Shown in pieces: positions 20,245 to 29,940 of a stretch of 64,000 nt of DNA. Source of the stretch: Tritrichomonas foetus (Eukaryota > Parabasalia > Tritrichomonadida > Tritrichomonadidae); the NCBI GenBank assembly GCA_001839685.1, contig MLAK01000134.1, positions 47,758 to 111,757 of the forward strand, read 5' to 3'. The position numbers and the translations under genes are program-made. A model generated the notes under the pieces. It worked only from the letters and a program-made list of their open reading frames with translations, did not search any database and was not told where the DNA came from. Within the stretch, counting starts at the first letter, position 1; every line of letters starts with the position of its first letter.

Positions 20245-20338
20245 ATAAAAGAAAAATGGTTACTTTTTTGAAACAAGCCTTAATATAATAATATTCAATT
20301 CAAATTTGGAAATTATCATTTTTTCCAATTTTTATAAA

Positions 20339-20403
20339 AATTACTTTAACGATATTTTGTAATAATAGCCATTATTTTGATTGAATAAATCGTTAAAGTA
20401 ATT
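20339..20403. repeat. inverted repeat with 15-bp perfect arms
   Basis: Arms AATTACTTTAACGAT (20339-20353) and its exact complement (20389-20403) flank a 35-nt loop. It could be a hairpin in a transcript, a terminator-like structure or a short mobile-element remnant. It lies about 230 bp past the 3' end of the minus-strand ankyrin-RhoGEF gene. Confidence 0.6.
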
Positions 20404-20629
20404 GGTAGAAAAATGCTTCGAAAAAATTCAAAAGATGAAAATATATTTTTTCTTTATTCATAAAAAAAAATAATAACAATGAAAAATAAAATAAATATAC
20501 TTTCTGCATTATGACTAAACTTGAAAAAAAAATTACTATCAAGTTTGGTCAATTCGGAATGTAAATTCTGAATTTTTGGCTTAACTTTTGGGCGAAATGC
20601 AGATACATAGAAATAAATATCGGTGTCTA

Positions 20630-23600
20630 TTAATCTAAAATATCTGATATAACATCAGTTTCCTGGCCTTCATTTCTTTTCAATGTTTGAAAATCGAAAT
20701 TAATCATTGGTAATGGTTTTGTAACATCTTGTGGGTTACTTTTTGTTTTTACAGCAACTTTCAAATCATTTAGTTTTTGCAAAATTTTTTCTTTTGCTTC
20801 AGTTTTAGTTTTACATGTTACATGGAACAAGTGAGAATGCACGCATTTTGTTTCCTCACCAACCCAAGATGCATAAACATGTTCATATCCACCAATACTT
20901 TCTTCATCACCTTCAGGAATCACGGAAAGTTTATCAACATCACTCCTCCAGCGATTTCGCTCAAACATTACATTTTTATCTTTTGTTATTACAATTTTTA
21001 AAAGCATACTACCAAAAGGTGTATAAATCATTATATTTTCTTGTCCATGTTCTCTTCCAAAATCCCAAAGAACTTCTGACGATTTACAAGAAAACTTTAA
21101 TTTAAATTTATCTGATGTTTTTTGAACACCAAATAAAATTGAATTTCTAAATAAGAAAATCGCAATTTTAGCTTTGCTCAGAAAACTCTCCAGTGAACTT
21201 CCAAAAACATTGTAACAAGTAACATCAAGATTTCCAATTCGTCTTTGAATGATTTTTAACCCCCATTCAGAGCTTTCAGCAATTGGATCATTTTTTTCTT
21301 CATTTTCAAATGGTCCACCAGGCTTTTTATAAACTTTTTTCTCAAATTGACCATGCGAATATAAAATATCATTGAGGGAAAATTGTGTCGGTGTATCATT
21401 TATTGTTGTTACCAGTTTCAAAACTTGAAGTTCTTTTTGGGACTCAACAATAAGTTTTCTTTCATTGCTTTGACGTCCAATATATGAAAATTTATTAAGT
21501 GCTTTTTGTAAAGGTACAAAATCTGGATGATCTTGTAAAGTGACTTTAATCACTGCTTTAATTAAATCAGTATACCTTGTAAATAGTTGAGTTGGAACAA
21601 TAATTGCGTCATCAACAGTCTGGACACCAATACCAATGGGTAATTTCAGGAAACTTTCTTCAAAATGTTCTTTTAATATTTCCATAGCTTCTCCATAATC
21701 TTGTCCCATTCCAAGAATTGGAAGAAAGGCATCTGAAAAATAATTCAAAAAGTTTCCGATCTCAGAATTAGGTTTTAAGTTGAAAAAGATGATACCAAGT
21801 CTTTCAACGAATGCAAATAATAAGCGATGCATGAAAAACATTTCAGAAATGTAGAGTTCAATTTTTGGATATTTCAAAATTTCGTCATTATTTTTGACTT
21901 GATTTAAAACTGCCATAATTATTTCTTTTGAATTCTTTTGATTATTATAAAGTTCTTCAATAGAACCTGCTCTTCTTTCGGGAAGTTTTACAAGTGCTGC
22001 AATTTCATCCATCTTGAAATCTTCGGCAAGTTGCATTGTTCCAGGAGAAACACAAAAAGAAGCTCCACTCGAAATTAATATCTTTGATATTTCAATACTA
22101 CCAACAATAATTGCATGATGAAGTGGTCGAAGGGGTTCATTGTAGCCTTCTGTTGGATTCAAATCTTGAATTGATGGATCTGCACCACTCTCAAGCATTT
22201 TTTCAACAATTTTTTGAGAAATTGATGGATTATCTGGAAACATTTTCACAGCAAGTGTTAAAAGAGGGATTCCTTCTTTTCCATAAATGTTTAATGAATA
22301 ATTTTCATTGATTAAACTTTCAATATCCTCCATTGTAAGTTTATTAGAATGATCAAAAATGGGTAATTGTACTAATTTAGAAATTTCCTTGGCACAACTT
22401 GTTTCATTTTTCTTTGAAGCAATTTGTAAAGGTGTTTTTTGATCTGAATCCATCTGATTTATTAATTCTTCAGTTATTTCTTCGGGAATTGTGTTAATTA
22501 ACACTTCAACAGCATGAGAATTATTATGCTCAGCACAAATATGGAAAATATTTTGTTTTTTGTTATTTAAAGCTTTCAAATCAGCTTTTGCATCCATCAA
22601 AATTTGCAAATTTGTTTCGAAATCTTTATCATTTCCGAAATGGTGTAAATCACTATGTTTGTTTGGATTATTGGATATTTTATGCATGAGATAGTGCAGT
22701 GGCGTATCTCCGTTGTTATTTGACGTATTTGGGGAAATTTCAAACAGTGATAAACCATCTTGAATAGCGCAAGTATTATTTAAGGCGCAAGCACGATGAA
22801 GAAAAGTGCTTTGCATTGAATCGCGCGCATCTTTGATGGTTTCATTATATTTAATTAATAATTTCCTAGTTTCATTAGTTTTATGACTTGCAGTATCATG
22901 AATTAAAGGTCGGCCTGCATGATTGATTTCTGGATTTGCTCCTGCAAGTAAAAATGATTCAACAATTGGAAGTTCATCAACAACAGCACTGACAAAACAA
23001 ATTTCATCAGATTCATCAAAATTATTATTTTTTTGAACGTTCATTGTACTTTGTAAATAGCTAAGATCACCTGGTGCTATATGAATTTCGCCCACACTAT
23101 TGGATAGGAGTCCTTTTTTATCTAAGATTTGTGCTTGTGTTTGGGTTAAATTTCGTGATAAATTATTTTTTGATGAACTAGAATTGGTCTTAAATTTTAA
23201 TATAACATCACAAAGTTGATACATTTTTTGATCGAAAGCTTCACGAAGAATTGTTTTATCATTTTCTGTTGGAATATTTAAAGGAAAATCAAAATTGAGA
23301 AGAATTTCTGCAATTGCTGCAGCTTTTGAATCATCCAATCTCAATAAGTAAGCAATAATATGATTCACACTTGTATCAAGTGATGGTTTAAATTCTGATA
23401 AAAGTGTTTTCAGACAATTTACAGAACCATTTGCTACACAACAGGTCATTAATGAACGACCATTTTTATCTAAAACAGAAAAATTCGGCTGTTTCTTTAA
23501 AATGAATTTTTTGAGTGCCTCTTCATTATTTCGTAAACATGCATAATGATAAGCAGTCATTGACATTAATTCAGATTTCAAAGTTGGATCAGCCCCTTTA

Positions 23601-24661
23601 TTCAAAAGTTCATCAATTATTGCTAAGGATTCAGGTGATTTATTTTTTATTGCAAGAATTAAAGGTGTCTTTCCAAATGAGTCAACAACATCAATTTTTC
23701 CTTTAAATTGCTTAACAAAATTCAAATTTGACTCTTTAACAGCTCTATGAAGGTCAGAAAGTCCAAATGAACGACCAGTTTGTTGCCATTGTTGAGATTT
23801 TACAATTAAATCGTTTATCATTGGCGGTACTGCTTTTTTATTGTATTGAGCATTCATTGAAAATAATATTTCAGTTATCTCTGATGAATTTGACATTTCG
23901 ATTGGATATTTTTCAACTTTATCGATTTTTGCTTTCAAATTTACATCGGCTTTATGTTGAACTAGTATTCTAAGATAATCCGGTAAATCTGCAAATATCA
24001 CATGGTGAATTAAAGCAAATCCTTCATCATCAACTGCATTGATTTTACTATTTTGGGAGTTTGAATTAGAAGTAAAAGAAAAATTCAATAAACTTGATGT
24101 GTTAGAATTTGATGAATAATTTGATGAGTAATTTGATAAACTTGATAAATTTGAAATCAATACTGAAAAAGTTTCCTTAGATTTATTTTCGATACATATC
24201 TGGCCAATTCTGATTGAATTTGCTGCAATAAACTGTTTCGCATGAAAGCTCTTTAAAATTTCGGTTAAGCCTTGTGGATAGTTAATTTGACAGCATAATT
24301 GAATAGGGTTATTTCCATGCTCATCTTCAACTGTTGGAGATGCGCAGTTTTCAATGAGTGATTTAATAGCATTTAAGTTTCGATTTAAAACTGAAATGTG
24401 AAGTGCTGTTTGAAGATGAGAATCTGTGCCGTCCAAATAAACAAATCCCTTTAAAACTATTTCCCAGTGAATGAAGTCACTTTTTGCGGCAAGAACATGC
24501 AAAATCGTGCGTTTCTGATCATCGATTAAATAATCCAATCCAAATGTTCTCAAATAGACACTTTCAAGCTGCTGGTGGAGTTGCTGGGAATGCTGTGAGT
24601 CGGCATTCAAACACATTTCTAAAATCGTTGCATGATTTGCTTCTGTAAAGTTTGAACGCAT
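20630..24661 (-). CDS. ankyrin-repeat Rho guanine nucleotide exchange factor (ANK-DH-PH)
   Basis: A 1,343-residue protein starting at ATG 24661. Residues 1-890 hold many ankyrin repeats (TALHISVLNRNLNAIKSLIENCASP, TPLHYLM, TPLQIASKKNE, RPLHHAIIVGSIEISKILISSGA) with a Ser/Asn-rich insertion near 185. Residues about 895-1090 have the helical pattern of a Dbl-homology domain, including PTQLFTRYTDLIKAVIKVTLQDHPDF and a following NERKLIVESQKELQVLKLVTTI. The next ~160 residues are beta-rich, as in the PH domain that normally follows DH. DH-PH proteins load GTP onto Rho/Rac GTPases to control actin. An ankyrin array fused in front would direct it to partners or membranes. The ankyrin part is certain; the DH-PH call rests on pattern recognition. 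Confidence 0.78.
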   Translation of the reverse strand: MRSNFTEANHATILEMCLNADSQHSQQLHQQLESVYLRTFGLDYLIDDQKRTILHVLAAKSDFIHWEIVLKGFVYLDGTDSHLQTALHISVLNRNLNAIKSLIENCASPTVEDEHGNNPIQLCCQINYPQGLTEILKSFHAKQFIAANSIRIGQICIENKSKETFSVLISNLSSLSNYSSNYSSNSNTSSLLNFSFTSNSNSQNSKINAVDDEGFALIHHVIFADLPDYLRILVQHKADVNLKAKIDKVEKYPIEMSNSSEITEILFSMNAQYNKKAVPPMINDLIVKSQQWQQTGRSFGLSDLHRAVKESNLNFVKQFKGKIDVVDSFGKTPLILAIKNKSPESLAIIDELLNKGADPTLKSELMSMTAYHYACLRNNEEALKKFILKKQPNFSVLDKNGRSLMTCCVANGSVNCLKTLLSEFKPSLDTSVNHIIAYLLRLDDSKAAAIAEILLNFDFPLNIPTENDKTILREAFDQKMYQLCDVILKFKTNSSSSKNNLSRNLTQTQAQILDKKGLLSNSVGEIHIAPGDLSYLQSTMNVQKNNNFDESDEICFVSAVVDELPIVESFLLAGANPEINHAGRPLIHDTASHKTNETRKLLIKYNETIKDARDSMQSTFLHRACALNNTCAIQDGLSLFEISPNTSNNNGDTPLHYLMHKISNNPNKHSDLHHFGNDKDFETNLQILMDAKADLKALNNKKQNIFHICAEHNNSHAVEVLINTIPEEITEELINQMDSDQKTPLQIASKKNETSCAKEISKLVQLPIFDHSNKLTMEDIESLINENYSLNIYGKEGIPLLTLAVKMFPDNPSISQKIVEKMLESGADPSIQDLNPTEGYNEPLRPLHHAIIVGSIEISKILISSGASFCVSPGTMQLAEDFKMDEIAALVKLPERRAGSIEELYNNQKNSKEIIMAVLNQVKNNDEILKYPKIELYISEMFFMHRLLFAFVERLGIIFFNLKPNSEIGNFLNYFSDAFLPILGMGQDYGEAMEILKEHFEESFLKLPIGIGVQTVDDAIIVPTQLFTRYTDLIKAVIKVTLQDHPDFVPLQKALNKFSYIGRQSNERKLIVESQKELQVLKLVTTINDTPTQFSLNDILYSHGQFEKKVYKKPGGPFENEEKNDPIAESSEWGLKIIQRRIGNLDVTCYNVFGSSLESFLSKAKIAIFLFRNSILFGVQKTSDKFKLKFSCKSSEVLWDFGREHGQENIMIYTPFGSMLLKIVITKDKNVMFERNRWRSDVDKLSVIPEGDEESIGGYEHVYASWVGEETKCVHSHLFHVTCKTKTEAKEKILQKLNDLKVAVKTKSNPQDVTKPLPMINFDFQTLKRNEGQETDVISDILD

Positions 24662-25046
24662 TTTTTAATTTTATTTTATTTTCTGAATGTACGATAGAAA
24701 CTTTTTAAGCTGATATCTGGTTAAGGTCATAGAAATGTAGTTATTTGACCCTAATAGAACAAATATTTTCGGTTTAGCATCATCTCACATGAATAATTTG
24801 ACATGAACAATTTTACATGAATAATCTCATATTTTCTGACAGAGATATTCATTTTTCATGATGGAAAGAAGAAAAAGATATTTTCCAAAAGCAAACAATT
24901 CAAATTACTACTTAATTGACAAAATTTAGTCGAATCTTTCAGGTATGGTTGAAAATTGGAGGTATATAAAAACTATAATATTTTCAAATAATCCAATAAA
25001 TAAAAGTTTATAATGATTACGAATTTACAATAAGATAATATCAAAT
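24662..25046. other. AT-rich spacer with short direct repeats
   Basis: 385 bp between the kinesin 3' end and the ankyrin-RhoGEF start. ACATGAATAAT-like units recur three times at about 24788-24830, separated by roughly 20 bp. No gene is visible. Confidence 0.5.
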
Positions 25047-27476
25047 TTATCTCTTGCCATTTTGAGTTAGCATACGAGAACGAAGGAGGATTGATGTTGT
25101 TTCTTCTGATAGATTCATATTATTGGCTGCAACACGTTGAGATAATTGATCCATCAATGAGCGGTAAGGTGGAGCTCCACCCTTTGAAAATCCAGATGAC
25201 AAACCGTTTCCTGATCTTTCTGCAAGTGGTCTTCGTGCATCAATTTGTTCTGCTTCAGCGAATTTCTGTCTAAGGATCCTACTCAAATCTTCTTGACGTG
25301 AAATTCTACTGACTGGTTGGTCACTATTATGATTGGCATAATCTTGACTATTAATATTACTGCTCAAATTGTTCATGTTATTGTTATTCAGGTTATTACT
25401 TAGGCTGCTATTGTTATTTTGTTGAGAATTACGAATACGACTCATGTCTGTTATTGAAACTCTGTTTTCAAGAACTCTTCGAGCAGAAACTGGTTGTTGT
25501 TGCTGCTGTTGATGTTGAGGAGCAAAGCTTATCTGTGGTTTTGGATTCTGTTGTTGTTGAGCTTGAATGTTGCAATGTTTAATTGAATCAAAATCAGTAT
25601 CATCTAAAATTGAGATCAGAGCATCATCTTTATTAGGATCAATATTTTCTGATCTGATTTCCATTTTAGATTCAATTACGTTTTCGCGCTTAGGTTCAGT
25701 TAAATCAACAATTTCAATATCGTATTTATGTGAGTATGTAGATGGTTGAATATGTAAAGGTGGAATTTGAATTAATGGTTCAACATCTTCTTGTTTACTT
25801 TCACAAGGTAATTGAACTGGATCTGGCTTTGCTGTCATGATTGAAGAAAAGACTGTTGTTTCTTGTTGTGAAACAGATGAAATAGTTGATGCTGCTATAG
25901 TTGAATTAGATGAAGCTGATGATTTAGTTTGTTGTTTTTGAGATAAACAACGAATAACATTTTGTTGAAGAGTAATTTGTTTATCAGCCAATTCTAATTG
26001 ACCAACTAATGCCAAATTTTCAAGCTCCAAAGTTTTAAGTCTTTGTTCAAGATCAATTGCTTTAGATGAAGTTGTTGGTTTCCTTCTCAAACATTCTGTT
26101 GTAAAAGCGGCAATTTTAAGTGACAATTTTCTTCTGATATCTGAATTTGTCATTCTTTGTAATGCTAAAATTTGTTGTTTGACATCATTTCCTGGCATAT
26201 TGCTAACTTCTCTGTTAATTAATTGAGAGATTTCCCTCTTTTCTTTATTGAATGGCTCTTCAAGAGCTTTAGCAAAGGCATCAGCTTGTGAATTGTTTCC
26301 ACCTTGACTTTGTAGTTGTTGAATTTGTGCACGTAATTCAGCAATAATTTTAGGATATTGCGAAACTTGTGCTTTAACATTAAGTGTGTTTCTTGTAACA
26401 TTAGTTCTAATGTTTTTAGTCTTATTTGCATACTGTAGAGTACTGTAAGTATCATCATATGTCATGTAGGATGGTGAAACGCAACTGAGACAAACTGTTT
26501 TACAATTTCCACCGAGTGAATCTTTCAATAATCTTGTTAATTTTGATTGTCTGAATGGAATGAAAGAATTTTGTGTGCATAAAGCATTGATACAATTCGA
26601 AAGTGCCAATAAAGAACAATTAATTTTTGCACTTTCCTTTAATCTAATGCCAGTATTTGAAGTTGCACGTTCACTTCCAGCTAAATCAATCAAGCTTAAT
26701 TTTCCGATTGGATGATTTGACTGAATGTCTGGCATGTCTTCACAATTTTCCACTTCAATCTGACAGACTGCGTGTGAACGTGAAGAAACAGGATTGGATT
26801 CAGTTTGTGCTTGTGTTCTCCGATTATTTCCAATTGAAATTAATTGAAGCACTTCATCAGTATTAGTCGGATAACAATGGCTGAGTCCTGTCACGACGAT
26901 GCCTTTTTCAGCATCTTCTACAATTTTTAGCTCTTTTGAAGAATCATCTGGATTTAAAAGATCGCGAATCTGCTCATTATAAATTTCGAGATATGATAGC
27001 CTCAGTTTTGCCTTTCTTCCCATTTGGTCGAGTGCTGAATATATATATTGAACTGCGCGTGACATTAAACCTGGATTTTCAGGTGTTCCTGCCATTGAAA
27101 ATGTTTTCCCTGATCCGGTTGCACCATATGCAAAAACAGTGCAGTTGAAACCGTCTAAGAGACCTCCACGTTCTGAAAAAACTGTGTTTTTAACTTCTTC
27201 GAAAACGTCATCTTGTGTACATTCTGGAGATAAAACTTTGTCGAATCCAAAATGAAGATTTTTTGCTCTGGCTTGTGAAGATTGCATAAACTTTCCATTC
27301 CTGACACGTTCTCCAGGTGGGTCGAAAATTAAAACACGATCATCGAGGACATGAATAACGTTTCCTTGCTGTGAAGAGATTTCTCGTTGATTTGGAGGAC
27401 GGACACGAACAACAACATTAATCCTCGTTCCAACATCTCTGGTTTTAACTGGAGCTGATTGTATCCTTGCTGACAT
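25047..27476 (-). CDS. kinesin-8 (KIF18/Kip3-like) motor protein
   Basis: An 809-residue protein with an N-terminal motor domain (about 18-370). Motor motifs are complete: P-loop GATGSGKT at 118-125, switch I NPVSSRSH at 228-235, switch II DLAGSE at 264-269. The neck region NKTKNIRTNVTRNTLNV followed by QYPKIIAELRAQI is the signature of kinesin-8, plus-end-directed motors that shorten microtubules and control spindle or flagellar length. A short coiled coil (about 380-400 and 475-515) and a long low-complexity Gln/Asn/Ser-rich tail follow, ending in basic residues. The start is ATG 27476. Family-level assignment as kinesin is certain; subfamily is likely. Confidence 0.9.
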   Translation of the reverse strand: MSARIQSAPVKTRDVGTRINVVVRVRPPNQREISSQQGNVIHVLDDRVLIFDPPGERVRNGKFMQSSQARAKNLHFGFDKVLSPECTQDDVFEEVKNTVFSERGGLLDGFNCTVFAYGATGSGKTFSMAGTPENPGLMSRAVQYIYSALDQMGRKAKLRLSYLEIYNEQIRDLLNPDDSSKELKIVEDAEKGIVVTGLSHCYPTNTDEVLQLISIGNNRRTQAQTESNPVSSRSHAVCQIEVENCEDMPDIQSNHPIGKLSLIDLAGSERATSNTGIRLKESAKINCSLLALSNCINALCTQNSFIPFRQSKLTRLLKDSLGGNCKTVCLSCVSPSYMTYDDTYSTLQYANKTKNIRTNVTRNTLNVKAQVSQYPKIIAELRAQIQQLQSQGGNNSQADAFAKALEEPFNKEKREISQLINREVSNMPGNDVKQQILALQRMTNSDIRRKLSLKIAAFTTECLRRKPTTSSKAIDLEQRLKTLELENLALVGQLELADKQITLQQNVIRCLSQKQQTKSSASSNSTIAASTISSVSQQETTVFSSIMTAKPDPVQLPCESKQEDVEPLIQIPPLHIQPSTYSHKYDIEIVDLTEPKRENVIESKMEIRSENIDPNKDDALISILDDTDFDSIKHCNIQAQQQQNPKPQISFAPQHQQQQQQPVSARRVLENRVSITDMSRIRNSQQNNNSSLSNNLNNNNMNNLSSNINSQDYANHNSDQPVSRISRQEDLSRILRQKFAEAEQIDARRPLAERSGNGLSSGFSKGGAPPYRSLMDQLSQRVAANNMNLSEETTSILLRSRMLTQNGKR

Positions 27477-27862
27477 TTCGATTTTGGAGTTTTATTTTTA
27501 AACGCATGGAATTTTCAAAAAGTTGGTAGATATTTTTACTAAACGTACAGATTTTTATTCTCAAAAGATTCTCAGATAAAAAATAAAAAAAAAAAAAAAG
27601 AATGAGAGATAATTCAAACCAGTGGTCCTAATTACAATTAACATCCATTTATCTTGAGGCAAAAAAAAAAAAAGATTACATTTTATAATAGTATTTATGA
27701 TTCAGTATTTATTTAAAGAAATTAATTCTTGATATACAAAACGTGAATTTATTGGTATAATCATATTAATGAAGTTAATTAACAAAATGTTATAATTTCT
27801 TTCAAATATTTCTATATTTTTATATATGCCAGATTTGACAAGATCATAATTGGAATTCTTCA
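27477..27862. other. divergent promoter spacer with A tracts
   Basis: Lies between the kinesin start (minus) and the small gene at 27871 (plus). It contains two poly-A runs (about 27583-27599 and 27661-27673) and no coding frame. The minus-strand frame 27702-27902 overlaps the plus gene's start and has no coding features. Confidence 0.5.
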
Positions 27863-27868
27863 TCATTA
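27863..27868 (+). promoter_or_regulatory. TCATTA initiator of the small gene at 27871
   Basis: A perfect TCATTA with predicted start at A27865, giving a 6-nt leader before ATG 27871. It supports this ATG over the upstream TTG and supports the gene being real. Confidence 0.6.
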
Positions 27869-27870
27869 AA

Positions 27871-28395
27871 ATGACTTCCCTGTATTTATTTCGAACATTC
27901 AATGGTCTCTATTTTGAGAGAGAGTTTGATAGAGAAAATACTACAATAGAAATGGCAGAAAATGAACTCAAAAAAATCAACGGTTTATTAGATGTGAAAG
28001 TTTTTCCCATTTTAGATGAGAATTCAAAAAAAAATATTAATTTTAATGTAAAAAAAGAAGACAAACTTTCTCTCTTTAAAACTTTTAGATTTTTATTAAA
28101 ATGCAGATTTTCGCGGAATTCACCAATGTTTTTTGAATATGAATCTGCAAAAAGATTTTTATTTTTGGAAGCGATTATTATTAGTGATGATGCACGTTTT
28201 ATGAATTCACCACAACCAAGAAAACAAATTCCAAAAGAAAAATTGAAAGAAATGATTAAAATCAAAAGTTTTTTGGATGAAAATCCAGAACTTTTTGAAC
28301 AAGTGATAGACACTGTACAAAATATGAATAATGATGAATTTAAAATATTAACAGAAAATAAAGACAGACTTAAAGCTTTGTTTGAAAATTTATAA
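27871..28395 (+). CDS. hypothetical protein, 174 residues
   Basis: Starts at ATG 27871, six bases after a TCATTA initiator. The protein is hydrophilic and mostly helical, with no signal peptide or membrane segment. It begins MTSLYLFRTFNGLYF and ends in a helical NMNNDEFKILTENKDRLKALFENL. A proline-containing loop (SPQPRKQIPKEKLKE) separates an alpha/beta-like first half from the helical C-terminus. I recognise no family. It converges with the disrupted surface-protein gene, 260 bp from its 3' end. Confidence 0.6.
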   Translation: MTSLYLFRTFNGLYFEREFDRENTTIEMAENELKKINGLLDVKVFPILDENSKKNINFNVKKEDKLSLFKTFRFLLKCRFSRNSPMFFEYESAKRFLFLEAIIISDDARFMNSPQPRKQIPKEKLKEMIKIKSFLDENPELFEQVIDTVQNMNNDEFKILTENKDRLKALFENL

Positions 28396-28655
28396 AATAA
28401 TAAAATTGTTTTTTATGATCACAAAATTTATTTTCTTTTCTTATTTCACTTGCTAGTTTGATGAATGAATTCAGAATTATCAAAAATAATAATAAAAACA
28501 GTCCACGATTTGAATTTTTATTGGTTTCTTCTATGAATGAAAATAAATAAAACGTGATATTATCAAGGTTTTTGATAATCTTTTAGTAAAAATTAACTTC
28601 ATGAATCATAAAAGAAAAATACTAAAAATAGCAACTCCTGGATTTAAAAAAGTGT

Positions 28656-29393
28656 TTATTTTTTACAACAACTCAACCTGACTATTGCAATTACAAAGAA
28701 GCTTATTATCATGAGTCCAGCAATCACAGAACCAACAATAATCATATTGGTAAACATAGATTTTGAAATGATTATAACTTCCTGTACTGTTTCATTATTT
28801 TGAAGATATAAATATGACCCCCCTCCTCTACAAGCCATTTTAATCTTTCTGTCTTTGATATAGCTTGGTTCTAAATTAAGGAATATGTTGGTTAAAAGAT
28901 CATTTCTGTTTTTCATACCAAATAGGCATCCTTTGCATAAAAAATTCAAAATATCATCATGTATTTTTAAATCATGTTTGAACGTAATGTTATTTATATT
29001 TATTAAGCTCTTCTTTCCTTCGATCTCTGGTAGTAAATAACTATCATATCTGCTATAACCATCTTTTCCAATAAAAGTAGAATCGATTGTAATATTGGAT
29101 ATACGATAATATGTGCCTATCAGCGTATATTTATGAGAAATTAACCTTGGAAGAAAAACCAAGTTATTAATAAGAATTTCTTCTCTTAAATTAATTTCAT
29201 ATGGTTCACTTCCATAGATATTAAAATAATCTAACGTAAATTTATTAATTTGTAAACTTTGTGAAGGGGAAATGTAAGCACCACCAACAACAACAACATT
29301 TTCAATTCTAATTACACCGATTATTTCCAAACTAGAATCAATAATTTTTAAATCTTGGATATTGATAGGAGTACTTGAATTAAGAATTGCCAT
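28656..29393 (-). CDS. C-terminal fragment of a surface protein split by a transposon
   Basis: A 245-codon frame from the first ATG after the transposon. The frame is open back to the insertion site (29451), so the original gene ran through without a break. It ends in a membrane anchor (MFTNMIIVGSVIAGLMIISFFVIAIVRL, about residues 210-240) and a very short Cys/Lys tail (SCCKK). The ectodomain part has N-glycosylation sequons. It is continuous with the N-terminal fragment at 31454-33409; without the element the two would encode about 913 residues. The fragment has no promoter of its own that I can see and is probably not expressed alone. Confidence 0.75.
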   Translation of the reverse strand: MAILNSSTPINIQDLKIIDSSLEIIGVIRIENVVVVGGAYISPSQSLQINKFTLDYFNIYGSEPYEINLREEILINNLVFLPRLISHKYTLIGTYYRISNITIDSTFIGKDGYSRYDSYLLPEIEGKKSLININNITFKHDLKIHDDILNFLCKGCLFGMKNRNDLLTNIFLNLEPSYIKDRKIKMACRGGGSYLYLQNNETVQEVIIISKSMFTNMIIVGSVIAGLMIISFFVIAIVRLSCCKK

Positions 29394-29453
29394 TTTTTTA
29401 AAGCGTCTATTATCGAATGTAATAGGAACAGGAATTATTCCATTATCAATATA

Positions 29454-29495
29454 CAGTCATTAATAAAAGTATGTCCCACTAATAAAAGTGTGTCC
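29454..29495 (+). repeat. left terminal inverted repeat of the transposon
   Basis: 42 bp beginning CAGTCATTAATAAAAG and exactly complementary to the right end. It contains the tandem units TAATAAAAGTATGTCCCAC and TAATAAAAGTGTGTCC, the second cut off by the TIR boundary. They differ at one position. Confidence 0.93.
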
Positions 29496-29940
29496 CACCT
29501 CTAAATAAATAGACTTTTTTTACTTTTTAATTTCCTTATTTCTCCAATATATAGAGACTTTTTTATGATCGAATTTGTGCATACATGATTATTACCATCT
29601 CTACTATAAGTTGAAATGNTAATNAATCGAAAATAAAAATTCTTATTCAGATATCTAAAATCTGCAATATTTTATAAAATTCCTTGGATTTTCAAATTGC
29701 TACTNTCAAACATCATAATTGTATAATTACTCAATAATTCTTATTTAATTTGCTCAATATATAGAATCCAATCAGATGTTCCTGATTATTTGTGTCATTC
29801 ATTTCACTTCATTATTTTTGTTTCATTTATATGACAAGAACAAATGAAAGAAACATAAACTAATATATCTCAAACACTTNTACATAGCANCTATTTCACA
29901 TCAAAAAGAACAAAGATAGAATTAATAAATGAATTACTTT

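Larger units (their letters stand above)
19249..20629. other. spacer with duplicated palindrome, small basic ORF and inverted repeat
   Basis: About 1.4 kb of mainly AT-rich DNA. Besides the elements listed separately (19314-19371, 20119-20244, 20339-20403) there is a slightly GC-richer patch near 19555-19665 ending in a T tract. I could not assign it to any RNA family. Confidence 0.5.
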
